This document shows positions 36,554 to 44,435 of a DNA stretch of 64,000 nt, one piece after another; position 1 is the first letter of the stretch, and each line of letters opens with the position of its first letter. This stretch comes from Actinotignum timonense. Its GTDB lineage: Bacteria; Actinomycetota; Actinomycetes; Actinomycetales; Actinomycetaceae. The position numbers and the translations under genes were made by a program. The notes beneath the pieces were generated by a model. It saw only the letters and a program-made list of their open reading frames with translations, was not told the DNA's origin and ran no database searches. The stretch is taken from assembly GCF_030216305.1 (NCBI RefSeq), contig NZ_JASOKT010000001.1, forward strand, positions 186,001-250,000, in the 5' to 3' direction.

Positions 36554-37306
36554 TTAGGCCAGCCCCACCAGGTTCTCAATGAATTCGGCGGTGTCGGTCC
36601 AGTCCCGTACCGCGTGGGTGTCGATGCCGAGCCGAGTCACCGGGTAGTCGTTGCCGGCCGGATCGAGCCGGTCCCCCACAAAAAGCATCTGCGCGATGGG
36701 GATACCGGTTTGTTTGGACAGTTCCGCAATTCCGTAGGCTTTGTCCACGCCCTTGCGGGTAATATCCACGGAGGTTGAACCGCCCGAACGCACTTCCAGG
36801 TGCGGTAGACGCGCTGCGACAGCTTCTCGCAGCGCGTTTTTCTTTTCCCCACTCGGATCCCAGGCGCGTTTCGCTTCCAACGGTGCACTTTGCCCGAGCG
36901 CGGAGAACGTGACTTGGGAGCCGCGGTCTTCCAGGATTTCCCCCCAGGTGGTGCTTTCCCACAGACCGAGCCGGCGTGCTTCTTCTTCCAAGGCCAGTGC
37001 CGCATCCCGGCGTTCTTCCTCGGTGAGGTTGCGGACGTACACATCGCGCCACTGCCCCGCATCGTGAACGAGGTAGCGGGTTCCGCAGGTGGGCATGAGG
37101 TGGAGGCGAGCGAGCTCCGCGGGAGTGCCGTCCAGCCCTTCCAGGAGCTGGCTTTCGAACTGTCCGAATTGCCCGCCGGAAATCACGCATACTTCGTATG
37201 TATCCAGCAGCGCCCGCAGGGCCCGCGCCATGCGTTCGGGCAGCGCAGATTTGGAGGGTGCCAGGGTATCGTCCAGGTCAAAAGCAATAAGGCGGTAAGA
37301 CGTCAT
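36554..37306 (-). CDS. HAD-superfamily (IIB) hydrolase
   Basis: This 250-aa protein starts TSYRLIAFDLDDTLAPSK, HAD motif I with nucleophile Asp. It has CVISGGQFGQF (motif II region), a C2B-type cap, a lysine near TRKGVDKAYG, and motif IV VGDRLDPAGNDYP. The cap and motifs resemble phosphomannomutase-like and sucrose-phosphatase-like IIB enzymes. The start ATG 37306 gives the usual short N-terminus; starts to 37363 are possible. A 36-bp palindrome lies upstream of it. Confidence 0.85.
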   Translation of the reverse strand: MTSYRLIAFDLDDTLAPSKSALPERMARALRALLDTYEVCVISGGQFGQFESQLLEGLDGTPAELARLHLMPTCGTRYLVHDAGQWRDVYVRNLTEEERRDAALALEEEARRLGLWESTTWGEILEDRGSQVTFSALGQSAPLEAKRAWDPSGEKKNALREAVAARLPHLEVRSGGSTSVDITRKGVDKAYGIAELSKQTGIPIAQMLFVGDRLDPAGNDYPVTRLGIDTHAVRDWTDTAEFIENLVGLA

Positions 37307-37400
37307 AGCCACAGTATGGTGCATGGGCCGCGCAGATGCGAAATAGTGGCCGGCTTGATGCACAGATCCGGTCCGATACCCACGTATTCTTACGACGACG

Positions 37401-37436
37401 CAGCGGGCTGATACATCGCGATGTATCAGCCCGCTG
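37401..37436 (-). terminator. Perfect 36-bp palindrome (probable terminator)
   Basis: The 18-base arms 37401-37418 and 37419-37436 are exact complements with no spacer, starting CAGCGGGCTGATACATCG. It lies about 70 bp past the stop of the DUF4282 gene and would fold as a strong hairpin with a tight loop. A one-mismatch copy of the dispersed 13-mer (37392-37404) abuts it. Confidence 0.7.
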
Positions 37437-37505
37437 GTGGGTTTCGCGCGGCAGGGTAGTTGGCTGGTGAGAAGCCCGCGGCCCGGCCAGGCGTGCTAGA
37501 CCTGC

Positions 37506-38009
37506 TTATTGTTCGTCTTTGATGGCTGCTTCGCAGAGCAACCGGGCCCCGCCAATAATAAGGACAGCAACCACGAGGCTGAGGAGGAAGCTGAGGACTC
37601 CGGCGAGCGCAACCGTGGTGGGAGTGTATTCACCGAAAACGCTAATCATCGCGAAAAGCGAGACGAGCACGTGGCAGCCGGCCACGATAAAGGCGAGGAT
37701 CATGATGATCGGCGCGATGGAGCGGGCCACCCGGGTGGAGAAGTTCACGGAGAACAGGGCCGCGAAGCCGGAAGGGTTGTGCGGCTGCTGGGGCTGAGGC
37801 AGGTAGCCGTAGCCTGGCGCCGAGTAGGCCGAAGGCGCCCACTGACCCTGCTGCGGGGCGGGGATATAGGGCTGGCCCTGCGCCTGATTCTGCTGGCTCT
37901 GCTGATTTTGCTGGTCAAAGCCCTGCTGGTAGGACTGCTGCTCCGGCTGGGCGCTCTGCTGACCATAACCGGGGTTATTATCAGGGAACTGGTTATTCTG
38001 TTCGCTCAT
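37506..38009 (-). CDS. DUF4282 membrane protein with Gln-rich N-terminus
   Basis: This 167-aa protein has residues 1-80 dominated by Gln, Asn, Pro, Gly and Tyr (for example NNPGYGQQSAQPEQQSYQQG). The DUF4282 domain follows: ALFSVNFSTRVARSIAPIIM with a span to about 115, then a second span VALAGVLSFLLSLVVAVLII and ARLLCEAAIKDEQ. The ATG at 38009 follows GGAAGGAA; a longer frame to 38063 is not supported. Function unknown; the disordered tail may bind partners or promote clustering. Confidence 0.85.
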   Translation of the reverse strand: MSEQNNQFPDNNPGYGQQSAQPEQQSYQQGFDQQNQQSQQNQAQGQPYIPAPQQGQWAPSAYSAPGYGYLPQPQQPHNPSGFAALFSVNFSTRVARSIAPIIMILAFIVAGCHVLVSLFAMISVFGEYTPTTVALAGVLSFLLSLVVAVLIIGGARLLCEAAIKDEQ

Positions 38010-38424
38010 GAGTATTCCTTCCGTAACGAGCGATGGCCACGACGCGATCATGACCCGAGGCACTTCACACTTAAAATACCAAGAAAGTGGAAACGCGCGT
38101 ATTCATCTCACTACCCACCGGAGGCGGGTAGGTACCAACTAAGCGTAGCTATCCGTAGCGGCCACCGCGAATAGGACAGATCTAATACAGGACCTGAGGG
38201 CGGGCCGAGGGATAGGGCTACCTGGACATCTTCTGGCAGTATCTCATTCATACCTGAATGATGGCATGAGGTTACGACAGAAAAATCTTGAGGTCGCCCT
38301 CCCCCGGCCCGCTACGTTCCGGATCGGCGCGGCACTACCGCTAGTTGCAGTGCTGTTAGTGGCACTACCGTTAGTGGCAACGCCGCTAGTTGCAGCACCG
38401 CGCTACGGATATCACCGCAGTGCC
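38010..38424. other. Intergenic region between ndh and DUF4282 gene
   Basis: This is a 415-bp stretch with no convincing gene. It holds a TCATTCA-TACC-TGAATGA inverted repeat (38244-38261) that could be an operator for the DUF4282 promoter, and a 15-bp minisatellite near its right end. A 70-codon plus-strand frame at 38266-38478 lacks a ribosome site and is mostly the repeat. Confidence 0.6.
38335..38400. repeat. Imperfect 15-bp tandem repeat
   Basis: Four 15-bp units run 38335-38349, 38350-38364, 38365-38379 and 38380-38394, plus a 6-bp partial. The common core is C-CGNTAGTNGCA (for example CTACCGCTAGTTGCA and CTACCGTTAGTGGCA). The array ends about 25 bp before the ndh stop codon. Confidence 0.85.
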
Positions 38425-39774
38425 CTACGCTCCGACCTTCTCCAGTTCTTCGCTATCCAGCTTCGGAGAGGCACTTAAGGTCCCCTGGCGTGCTCGCCGC
38501 GAGAAGGGATGGATATCCCCCACGATCACATCGTGGCGCTTGGGGAAGAGGAAGTACTTCGAGGCGAGGTTGGCGAAGGTCGCGAACATTTCCCGCCCGG
38601 ACTGGAGCTGCTGGATATGCAGGGCATTCCACATGAGCCAGGAGAACTTCCCGGTAATGGCCGGCAGATGCGGAATTTCGGTGACCGCGAAACCAACACC
38701 CACGGTGGCCATGGTGCCCTTGTTGAAGTACTCGAAAGGCTCGGTTTCCCTGCCCGCCAGGTTATTGGAGATGACCTTGGCGATATGCCGCCCGCCCTGG
38801 ATAGCAGGTTGGGCCAGCTGCGGAAGCCCGCGTTCTCCGCTCACAGCAACGTCCCCGGCAGCGAAAACGCCGTCGACCCCTTCCACCTGGAAGTGTTCGT
38901 TCACCTGGATGCGCCCGCGCGCCCCTTGCGGCACGCTCCATTCCTTGACCTCGGGCGGAACCCCCACTCCGGAGGACCAGACGATCAGCGAGGCGTCAAT
39001 CCACTCTTCTTCTTCCGTCTCGGTGTTCTTCACCAGGATGCGGTTGTCCTCCACCGCGGAAACGGCCTGGTTGAGGAGCACTTTCACGCCGCGATCTTCG
39101 AGAGCGCGGTGGGCGGCGTTACGGCTCTTCTCATCGAAAGGCCCGAGGACGGTGGGTGCCATATCCACGAGGATGATCTCGAATTGCTCGGTATCGATGC
39201 TGGGATAGAGCGTCTCGAAATCGAAATTACGCAGTTCGGCAATGGCGCCGGCGGTTTCCACGCCGGTGGGGCCCGCACCGCACACAACCACCCGGAACGG
39301 CCCGGGATTTTCGGCGGCATCCATGCCGTCCAGCAGCCCGTAGAGCCGGTCGCGTACCTGAAGCGCTTCATCGCGCGTGTACATCGGCAAGGTGTGCTCC
39401 GCGGCGCCCTTAATACCGAAGTAAGCAGCGCTCACACCGGTGGCGAGGACGAGGTAGTCATAAGCCATCGTGCGCTCGTCATCGAGCTCGATGATCTTAT
39501 TATCCGTATCCACGTGCTGGAGCTCCCCGAGCACGAAACGCAGATTCTTCTGCTTGCTCCGCAATGCGCGCAGGTTGTAGGTAATATCCCCCGCGTTGAG
39601 AGCGCCCGAAGCCACTTGGAAAAGCAGCGGCTTGAACGTGGTATACGGATTCTTATCAATGAGCGTTACCCGCACGGGTGCCTCGCGAAGGCCACGTGCC
39701 GCTTGGATACCGGCAAAGCCACCGCCGACGATGACCACATGCGGTAACGCACTTCCTTTAATATTGTGACTCAT
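38425..39774 (-). CDS. ndh: Type II NADH:quinone oxidoreductase
   Basis: This 449-aa membrane-associated flavoprotein oxidises NADH without pumping protons. The FAD fold is at the start (HVVIVGGGFAGIQAARGL), the NADH fold in FRVVVCGAGPTGVETAGAIA, the second FAD contact in VDGVFAAGDVAVSGE, and the usual C-terminal region ends near the membrane helix-like ITGKFSWLMWNALHIQQL. Start ATG 39774 gives MSHNIKGSALPH; starts upstream to 39819 are possible and ribosome sites are weak. It would feed quinol to the cytochrome bd oxidase encoded at 56-58.7 kb. Confidence 0.93.
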   Translation of the reverse strand: MSHNIKGSALPHVVIVGGGFAGIQAARGLREAPVRVTLIDKNPYTTFKPLLFQVASGALNAGDITYNLRALRSKQKNLRFVLGELQHVDTDNKIIELDDERTMAYDYLVLATGVSAAYFGIKGAAEHTLPMYTRDEALQVRDRLYGLLDGMDAAENPGPFRVVVCGAGPTGVETAGAIAELRNFDFETLYPSIDTEQFEIILVDMAPTVLGPFDEKSRNAAHRALEDRGVKVLLNQAVSAVEDNRILVKNTETEEEEWIDASLIVWSSGVGVPPEVKEWSVPQGARGRIQVNEHFQVEGVDGVFAAGDVAVSGERGLPQLAQPAIQGGRHIAKVISNNLAGRETEPFEYFNKGTMATVGVGFAVTEIPHLPAITGKFSWLMWNALHIQQLQSGREMFATFANLASKYFLFPKRHDVIVGDIHPFSRRARQGTLSASPKLDSEELEKVGA

Positions 39775-39850
39775 ACCCCATAACATAGTGGATATGTGAG
39801 CTAGTTTCCAATACTTCACTCAAACGCAAAATAGTGACCCTCGGCAAATA

Positions 39851-40699
39851 TCACCGCAGCACCGCGGCAACCAGATCGGCAACCGGCGCGGGACCCTCGG
39901 GGAGAATCCAGCGGGCGGCGGCCTTAGTTTCGGCGCTGGCCTGCGGCATTGCACAGCTCTGCGCTATTTCGCGCATCCAGGGAATGTCATTAGCGGAGTC
40001 CCCCACCCCTAAGGTGTGTGCTGCGTCCAGCCCGCGCGCCCGCAGCGCCAGCTCAATTCCTTCCCACTTGGTCACCCCGGGAGCCACCACATCAACAAAA
40101 TTCGCGTGCCCGCGCACCGCCCCGGGAAACGCCTCCTGCCAGAGTCCACGGAGCCGGTCCAGTTCAGTTTCAGTTCCGGAGAAGGAGAGTTTCGTGATGG
40201 TATCGGCCGCAAGGCCGGCGACGTCGCCGCGGAGCGGTTCCCGCCCCGCGGAAGCGTTGCACATAACGTCCTCATACAGGGGCGCCCCAAAACTTTGTAC
40301 GACGACGCTCTCGCTGCCATTGACGACTATGCCGAGGCGGTGTTCCTCCGCGAAGCGAACGGCGCGCGCATAGGCAGCGCTGCCGAGCGGGTGACGGCGC
40401 ACTACCGCGTGCCCGTCCCAGACGATGGAGCCGCCTTCGGCCACCACCCATCCGGGTACCCCGGCGTCCGAGAGAATAGCGGCCGCCCCGGCGATGATGC
40501 GCCCGGTGGCCAGGGTAATCGGGATGCCAGCGGCGTGGAGCTGTTGGAGGGCGCGGATATTCTCCGGGAGTACCCGCGAGCTAGCGTCCGTGAGGGTGCC
40601 GTCCACGTCGAAAAGCATATTCGTGGGCCGGGCGAAGTCGCGTTCGCGATAGGTGATGTGCCCGGAGGCGTCCACTACTCCCAGCTGATGGCGCGGCAT
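39851..40699 (-). CDS. HAD-superfamily (IIB/Cof-like) phosphatase
   Basis: This 282-aa protein has motif I MLFDVDGTLTDAS (28-40), motif II TLATGRIIAG, Lys in VTKWEGIELALRARG and motif IV GVGDSANDIPWM. The order and C2 cap place it with Cof-type sugar-phosphate or nucleotide phosphatases. The 27-residue lead before motif I is longer than usual. A later start is possible, and the ribosome site of the ATG at 40699 is poor. It lies between ndh and the ABC/TetR cassette. Substrate unknown. Confidence 0.83.
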   Translation of the reverse strand: MPRHQLGVVDASGHITYRERDFARPTNMLFDVDGTLTDASSRVLPENIRALQQLHAAGIPITLATGRIIAGAAAILSDAGVPGWVVAEGGSIVWDGHAVVRRHPLGSAAYARAVRFAEEHRLGIVVNGSESVVVQSFGAPLYEDVMCNASAGREPLRGDVAGLAADTITKLSFSGTETELDRLRGLWQEAFPGAVRGHANFVDVVAPGVTKWEGIELALRARGLDAAHTLGVGDSANDIPWMREIAQSCAMPQASAETKAAARWILPEGPAPVADLVAAVLR

Positions 40700-40795
40700 T
40701 AGCGCTCATTCCTGGGGATGGTGAATTCCGCTGTGCTCATAGCAACGATAGTAACCGAGTGCATGAATCGGGTGAAAATACGAAAGCCTATTAGC

Positions 40796-41362
40796 CTACA
40801 GTTCACCTGTGAGATAGCGCTGAATCGTGGGGCCAACGAGAGATACGAGTTCGTCGGTAGTCAAGCTGGCGAGAGGTTCGATTGTGAGGATGTACCGCGC
40901 GACTATGATTCCCGCCATCTGACTGAGCACCAGCGAGATGCGTAGTTCACGGTCGGGGCTATCGAGGTGCTTGAGGATGCGATCTATTAATAGCGTCTCC
41001 GCCGCCTTGTGTAGCACATGTGGACTGCTTGCCATTGCCCGTCGAAACAACGCAAGAATGGCTTTTCCTGACGGGGAGCACCACATTGTGTCTGCGTAAC
41101 GCACGATTTCGTATCCCCATCGCTCCTTGGGCAGACTGCTGATATGCGTGACGGCTTCTCGCGGCTGGACAATACGATCCAGAACCTTGTTGAAGAGTCC
41201 TTCCTTCGAGCCAAAGTAGTGATTGATCAACGATGCGTCTACGCCAGCTTTGCCCGCTATTTTCCGTACCGAAACAGAGTCGAATGAAAACTGCGAGAAA
41301 AGCTCCTCTGCTACGTCCAGTAGGCGTTTGCGTGTTTGGGCGCTCTTGGACGTTTCAGTCAC
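40796..41362 (-). CDS. TetR-family transcriptional regulator
   Basis: This 188-aa protein has the N-terminal helix-turn-helix FSFDSVSVRKIAGKAGVDAS followed by LINHYFGSKEGLFNKVLDRI, the classic TetR pattern; the rest is a ligand-binding helical domain. The GTG at 41362 has AAGGAG 6 nt upstream and overlaps the permease stop by 4 nt (GTGA). It is the third gene of an ATPase-permease-TetR operon, so it probably represses its own operon. The likely operator is the 18-bp palindrome at 42833-42850. Codon choice is visibly less G+C-rich than in flanking genes. Confidence 0.9.
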   Translation of the reverse strand: MTETSKSAQTRKRLLDVAEELFSQFSFDSVSVRKIAGKAGVDASLINHYFGSKEGLFNKVLDRIVQPREAVTHISSLPKERWGYEIVRYADTMWCSPSGKAILALFRRAMASSPHVLHKAAETLLIDRILKHLDSPDRELRISLVLSQMAGIIVARYILTIEPLASLTTDELVSLVGPTIQRYLTGEL

Positions 41363-42132
41363 TTCGTGCTCCTTCGCATGGTTGCCGAGGCGAGCAATAA
41401 GGCAAGAAGGATGACTCCGGCTAAAAGTCCGATACGAAGCCATGAATCGGAGGATAGCGAGCTGGTTTCCAGGGTCTGGCGAACTACATCAACAGCCCAC
41501 GTCATCGGGAGCACATCGGCGACCTTGGCCAGTACGGCAGGCATGTGTTCATTTTGCACGAAGAGACCGCAAAGAAAGATCTGAGGGGCAACGAAAACAG
41601 GCATGAACTGCACGGCTTGGAACTCCGTGCGAGCGAAGGCGCTTGCCAACAAACCAGAGGCGACACCGAACAGGCCGTCAAGTAGTGCCACTATGATGAG
41701 CCCCCACCACGGTCCCGCGAGCTCCACACCCATCGGCCCCAAAACTAGAACCGCGAGGATTAACGACTGGGTAACGGATAAGAACCCAAACACGGCCCCG
41801 TACGACGCAATCAGATTCCATCGGCTCAGCGGGGTGGTGAGGACGCGCTCGAGCGTGCCGGATGTCCGCTCACGGAGCATGACCACCGAGGTGACGATGA
41901 ACATCAGCAGCATCGGCAAGACCGCGAGCATGATGGGGCCAATCGTATTGAAGAGAGGCGTATGGCCGGGGGCGACGGGAACATCGACAAATACGAAATA
42001 GAGCAGCGTCAGCAGCAGAGCAGGTACCACCAAGATCAGGCCGACAGTGCGGGGATCGGCCTTCAACTGGCAAATAATACGAGCAACGGTTGCGAATGGC
42101 GAAGGCTTGCGAACGGCTGGGGTGACACTCAT
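41359..42132 (-). CDS. ABC-2 type transporter permease
   Basis: This 257-aa protein has six hydrophobic segments, with GLILVVPALLLTLLYFVFVD first and GLLAGVILLALLLASATM last. The conserved RERTSGTLERVLTTPLSRWN cytoplasmic loop before helix 3 is the ABC-2 hallmark of drug, antibiotic or polysaccharide exporters (NodJ/DrrB-like). Its ATG at 42132 overlaps the ATPase stop by 4 nt. It pairs with the ATPase upstream and the TetR regulator downstream. Efflux of a small toxic compound is the best guess. Confidence 0.9.
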   Translation of the reverse strand: MSVTPAVRKPSPFATVARIICQLKADPRTVGLILVVPALLLTLLYFVFVDVPVAPGHTPLFNTIGPIMLAVLPMLLMFIVTSVVMLRERTSGTLERVLTTPLSRWNLIASYGAVFGFLSVTQSLILAVLVLGPMGVELAGPWWGLIIVALLDGLFGVASGLLASAFARTEFQAVQFMPVFVAPQIFLCGLFVQNEHMPAVLAKVADVLPMTWAVDVVRQTLETSSLSSDSWLRIGLLAGVILLALLLASATMRRSTK

Positions 42133-42857
42133 TCTGACTCCTTAATGAGAGCGAGAAAAGCTTCCTCCGGATTATCGGTGCCGGTCCGAGCTTGAACTGA
42201 CTCGATAGATTCTTGTGCCAAGAACTCGCCTTCGCGCATGAACAGCACTTCGTCGCAATGTGAGGCTTCGTCCATGACGTGACTAGATATAAGCAAAGTA
42301 ACCCCTTCGGCAGCAAAACCTCGGAATACTTGCCACAGCTCCTGGCGGGTAATCGGGTCGAGGCCGACGGTCGGTTCGTCAAGCACCAGTACCTCCGGGT
42401 GGCCGACCAGAGCACAGGCAAGCGAGGCACGGTTTGCTTGACCTCCGGACAATTTCGTGATTGGCCGGGAGGCATAGTCGTTCAACTGCACACGGCTGAT
42501 GGCCTGCGCAACATCGGTGCCGCTGGCCCCAACCAGTCGGCCAAAGTAGGCGACATTATCATGAACGCTAATATCTGGATATATCGACAGTGATTGGCTC
42601 GTGTATGCAACTTTATGCCGCAGAGCCTTTGCTCCCGCGGGAAGCCCAAGAATATCTATGGAGCCACTGGTGATCTGCTGCACGCCCAGGATTGCGCGCA
42701 TCAGCGTGGTTTTGCCGCACCCGGAGGGCCCTAAAAGGCCGGTAATGGATCCGCGCGACAAGTTACAATTCAGGCCCCGTAAAACTGAGGTTGTACCACG
42801 GCGAATATGTAGATTCCGTACCCTCAACACGGATTCAACACCTGTTGAATTTCTCAT
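42129..42857 (-). CDS. ABC transporter ATP-binding protein
   Basis: This 242-aa nucleotide-binding subunit has Walker A GPSGCGKTT, signature LSGGQANRASLACALVG and Walker B VLVLDEPTVGLD, followed by the switch His in LISSHVMDEAS. The ATG at 42857 (MRNSTGVESVLRV) has no ribosome site but sits exactly 7 nt after a -10-like TAATGT, so the transcript is probably leaderless. A start at 42893 would lie inside the -35 box. It is the first gene of the ATPase-permease-TetR operon. Confidence 0.9.
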   Translation of the reverse strand: MRNSTGVESVLRVRNLHIRRGTTSVLRGLNCNLSRGSITGLLGPSGCGKTTLMRAILGVQQITSGSIDILGLPAGAKALRHKVAYTSQSLSIYPDISVHDNVAYFGRLVGASGTDVAQAISRVQLNDYASRPITKLSGGQANRASLACALVGHPEVLVLDEPTVGLDPITRQELWQVFRGFAAEGVTLLISSHVMDEASHCDEVLFMREGEFLAQESIESVQARTGTDNPEEAFLALIKESE

Positions 42858-42893
42858 GTACAAGACATTACCGCCGCAAAATAGGGAAAGCAA
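42833..42893 (-). promoter_or_regulatory. Promoter and palindromic operator of the ABC/TetR operon
   Basis: On the minus strand a -35-like TTGCTT (42888-42893), a 17-bp spacer and a -10-like TAATGT (42865-42870) are followed 7 nt later by ATG. The palindrome ATTCAACACCTGTTGAAT (42833-42850, 8-bp arms) lies just downstream of the expected transcription start, within the first codons. This placement suits repression by the operon's own TetR protein. Confidence 0.6.
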
Positions 42894-43114
42894 CGGTTGG
42901 GAGAATGTTTAGTCGCCACCGGTATGCGCGACAGTTCTCGCGTTTATACCCGGCGCTGTTCTTGATACGAGGTCTGCCGAGCATTAAGCCTGGCTAGCGG
43001 CACATAGATAGAGTAAATAGCCGGCTCATTCGGCGAGAGCAGACGTGATGGAGAACGAACTGGACAGCCGTAAAAACTATCAGATTACTGTGCATTGGAA
43101 TAGTAAATTCCCAG
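42894..43114. other. Intergenic region between ABC operon and tRNA-Ala
   Basis: This 221-bp stretch is relatively AT-rich. I see no gene in it and no duplicate of the tRNA 3' end that would mark an attachment site. Confidence 0.5.
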
Positions 43115-43190
43115 TGGTGGAGCTAAGGGGATTCGAACCCCTGACCTCTTCCATGCCATGGAAGCGCGCTACCAACTGCGCCATAGCCCC
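43115..43190 (-). tRNA. tRNA-Ala (anticodon GGC)
   Basis: This is a 76-nt cloverleaf with CCA encoded at 43115-43117. The acceptor stem is GGGGCTA/TAGCTCC, and its G3:U70 pair is the tRNA-Ala identity element. The anticodon stem CTTCC/GGAAG encloses ATGGCAT, giving anticodon GGC. The T arm has GTTCGAATC. It stands alone downstream of a TATAAG-like box and upstream of the ABC/TetR cassette. Confidence 0.96.
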
Positions 43191-43281
43191 AAGCGACTTA
43201 TAGAACTTTAGTCGGAGAAGAAACGCTTGGCAAATCGGAACCGGATTTTGTGTCGAGCATCGCATTCTTGCAGGTGGGTGC

Positions 43282-43941
43282 TTAGCCTTCCGGTCCTTCC
43301 ACCTCAAAGTTTTTCACCGGATCGTGCTCATCGGCGAGGAAACGGTTGAAGCCGGTGAGGCGCCATTGCGGGTCCGCGTTCTTGCGCCGCTGCAGCATGG
43401 CCCAGTGGCAGTTATCCAAGCCGCCCAGGCCTTGCCATTGCGCCCCGCACCCGAGGAGCACCCCGAGTCCGCAGGTGATCGCCGCGCCGTGCGCGGTCAC
43501 AACCAGCAGGCCGCCATCCATATCTTCACTGGCTTCGCTAATCGCCGCGGCCACGCGTGCGCCGACGTGTTCCTTTGTTTCCACGCCGACACCTACGGGT
43601 TCCTCCCCCGCCCGCCACTGCGCGAATTCACGCGGGTAACGTTCGGCAATCTCGGTGCGGGTCAAGCCCTCAAAAAGCCCAAAACAGCGCTCTTCTAGAC
43701 GCGCATCGGTTGCCACCTCGAGGCCCACCAGCTTGGCAGCCTCGAGAGCGGTGGCATAGGCGCGCTGCAACGGTGATGCCACGAAACGCGCCGGGCCAGC
43801 AGCGGCGATATAGGGAGCCACGTAACGTGCCTGGCCCAGGCCTACCGCATTGAGGGGTATATCTGTAGAGCCCTGGATTCGCCAGGCCAGGTTGTAATCA
43901 GTTTGGCCGTGGCGCCAGAGCAGGATGCGATCTGCACTCAT
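43282..43941 (-). CDS. Histidine phosphatase (phosphoglycerate mutase-like)
   Basis: This 219-aa protein has the phosphohistidine loop LLWRHGQTDYN (8-18) and the second catalytic His in VVTAHGAAI, with the Glu-containing ERCFGLFEGLT between. The family includes broad phosphatases (GpmB/CobC-like). In actinobacteria it is often linked to rsfS and nadD, as here: its ATG overlaps the rsfS stop by 4 nt. It ends the nadD-membrane protein-rsfS cluster, about 90 bp before tRNA-Ala. Substrate not known; glucosyl-3-phosphoglycerate phosphatase-like activity is one possibility. Confidence 0.87.
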   Translation of the reverse strand: MSADRILLWRHGQTDYNLAWRIQGSTDIPLNAVGLGQARYVAPYIAAAGPARFVASPLQRAYATALEAAKLVGLEVATDARLEERCFGLFEGLTRTEIAERYPREFAQWRAGEEPVGVGVETKEHVGARVAAAISEASEDMDGGLLVVTAHGAAITCGLGVLLGCGAQWQGLGGLDNCHWAMLQRRKNADPQWRLTGFNRFLADEHDPVKNFEVEGPEG

Positions 43942-44435
43942 GCATCTACCTCAGCGGCACCGGCCGCCTCAGAGTCCCTAGAGTCCCCGGGTTCCCCTGG
44001 TTCCCCTGGTTCCTCGGATTCCGCAGCGCCCTCCGGCGCCGCGGGTGCTTGCGCTCCGGTAATAACAGCCTCATCATCTAGCTGGAGATCCACATGCGGG
44101 CAATCGGCCCACAGGCGCGCGAGGGCGTAATCATCACGGTCCTCATCGCGCTGAATATGCACGATCAGTTCGCCGTAATCCAGGAGCACCCAGCGCGGGT
44201 CGAAAGTGAGTCCTTCGCGGCGCAAGCGTTGCCCGCCGGCGTCGTCGAGTTTCTCCTCCACGCGATCCACGATGGCGCGCACTTTCGGCTCCGAATCACC
44301 GGAAATAATAAGGAACACATCGGAAATGGCGAAACGCTCACCAACGTCGAGAGCTTCAATCGATGTTGCTTTCACCTCTGCCGCTGCCGCGGCTCCAATA
44401 CGGGCGAGCTCAATCGCGCGGTCCGAAGCTGTCAC
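43938..44435 (-). CDS. rsfS: Ribosomal silencing factor RsfS
   Basis: This 165-aa protein binds L14 and keeps 50S from joining 30S in poor growth conditions. Residues 1-125 match RsfS (DVGERFAISDVFLIISGDSE, then WVLLDYGELIVHIQRDEDRD and the YALARLWADCP end). Residues 126-165 are an added acidic Glu/Pro/Gly/Ala tail in which a 9-bp DNA unit (GGTTCCCCT on the plus strand, from 43990) repeats to give PGEPGEPGD. The start overlaps the upstream membrane-protein stop by 4 nt, and its own stop overlaps the phosphatase start. Confidence 0.93.
   Translation of the reverse strand: MTASDRAIELARIGAAAAAEVKATSIEALDVGERFAISDVFLIISGDSEPKVRAIVDRVEEKLDDAGGQRLRREGLTFDPRWVLLDYGELIVHIQRDEDRDDYALARLWADCPHVDLQLDDEAVITGAQAPAAPEGAAESEEPGEPGEPGDSRDSEAAGAAEVDA

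Noticed and set aside
38266-38478. A 70-codon plus-strand frame with Leu/Val/Ala repeats
   Set aside because: No ribosome site, dominated by the 15-bp tandem repeat, and overlaps the ndh 3' end.
42894-43190. An integration (att) site at tRNA-Ala for the ABC/TetR cassette
   Set aside because: I found no duplicate of the tRNA 3' end at the far side of the cassette and no integrase.
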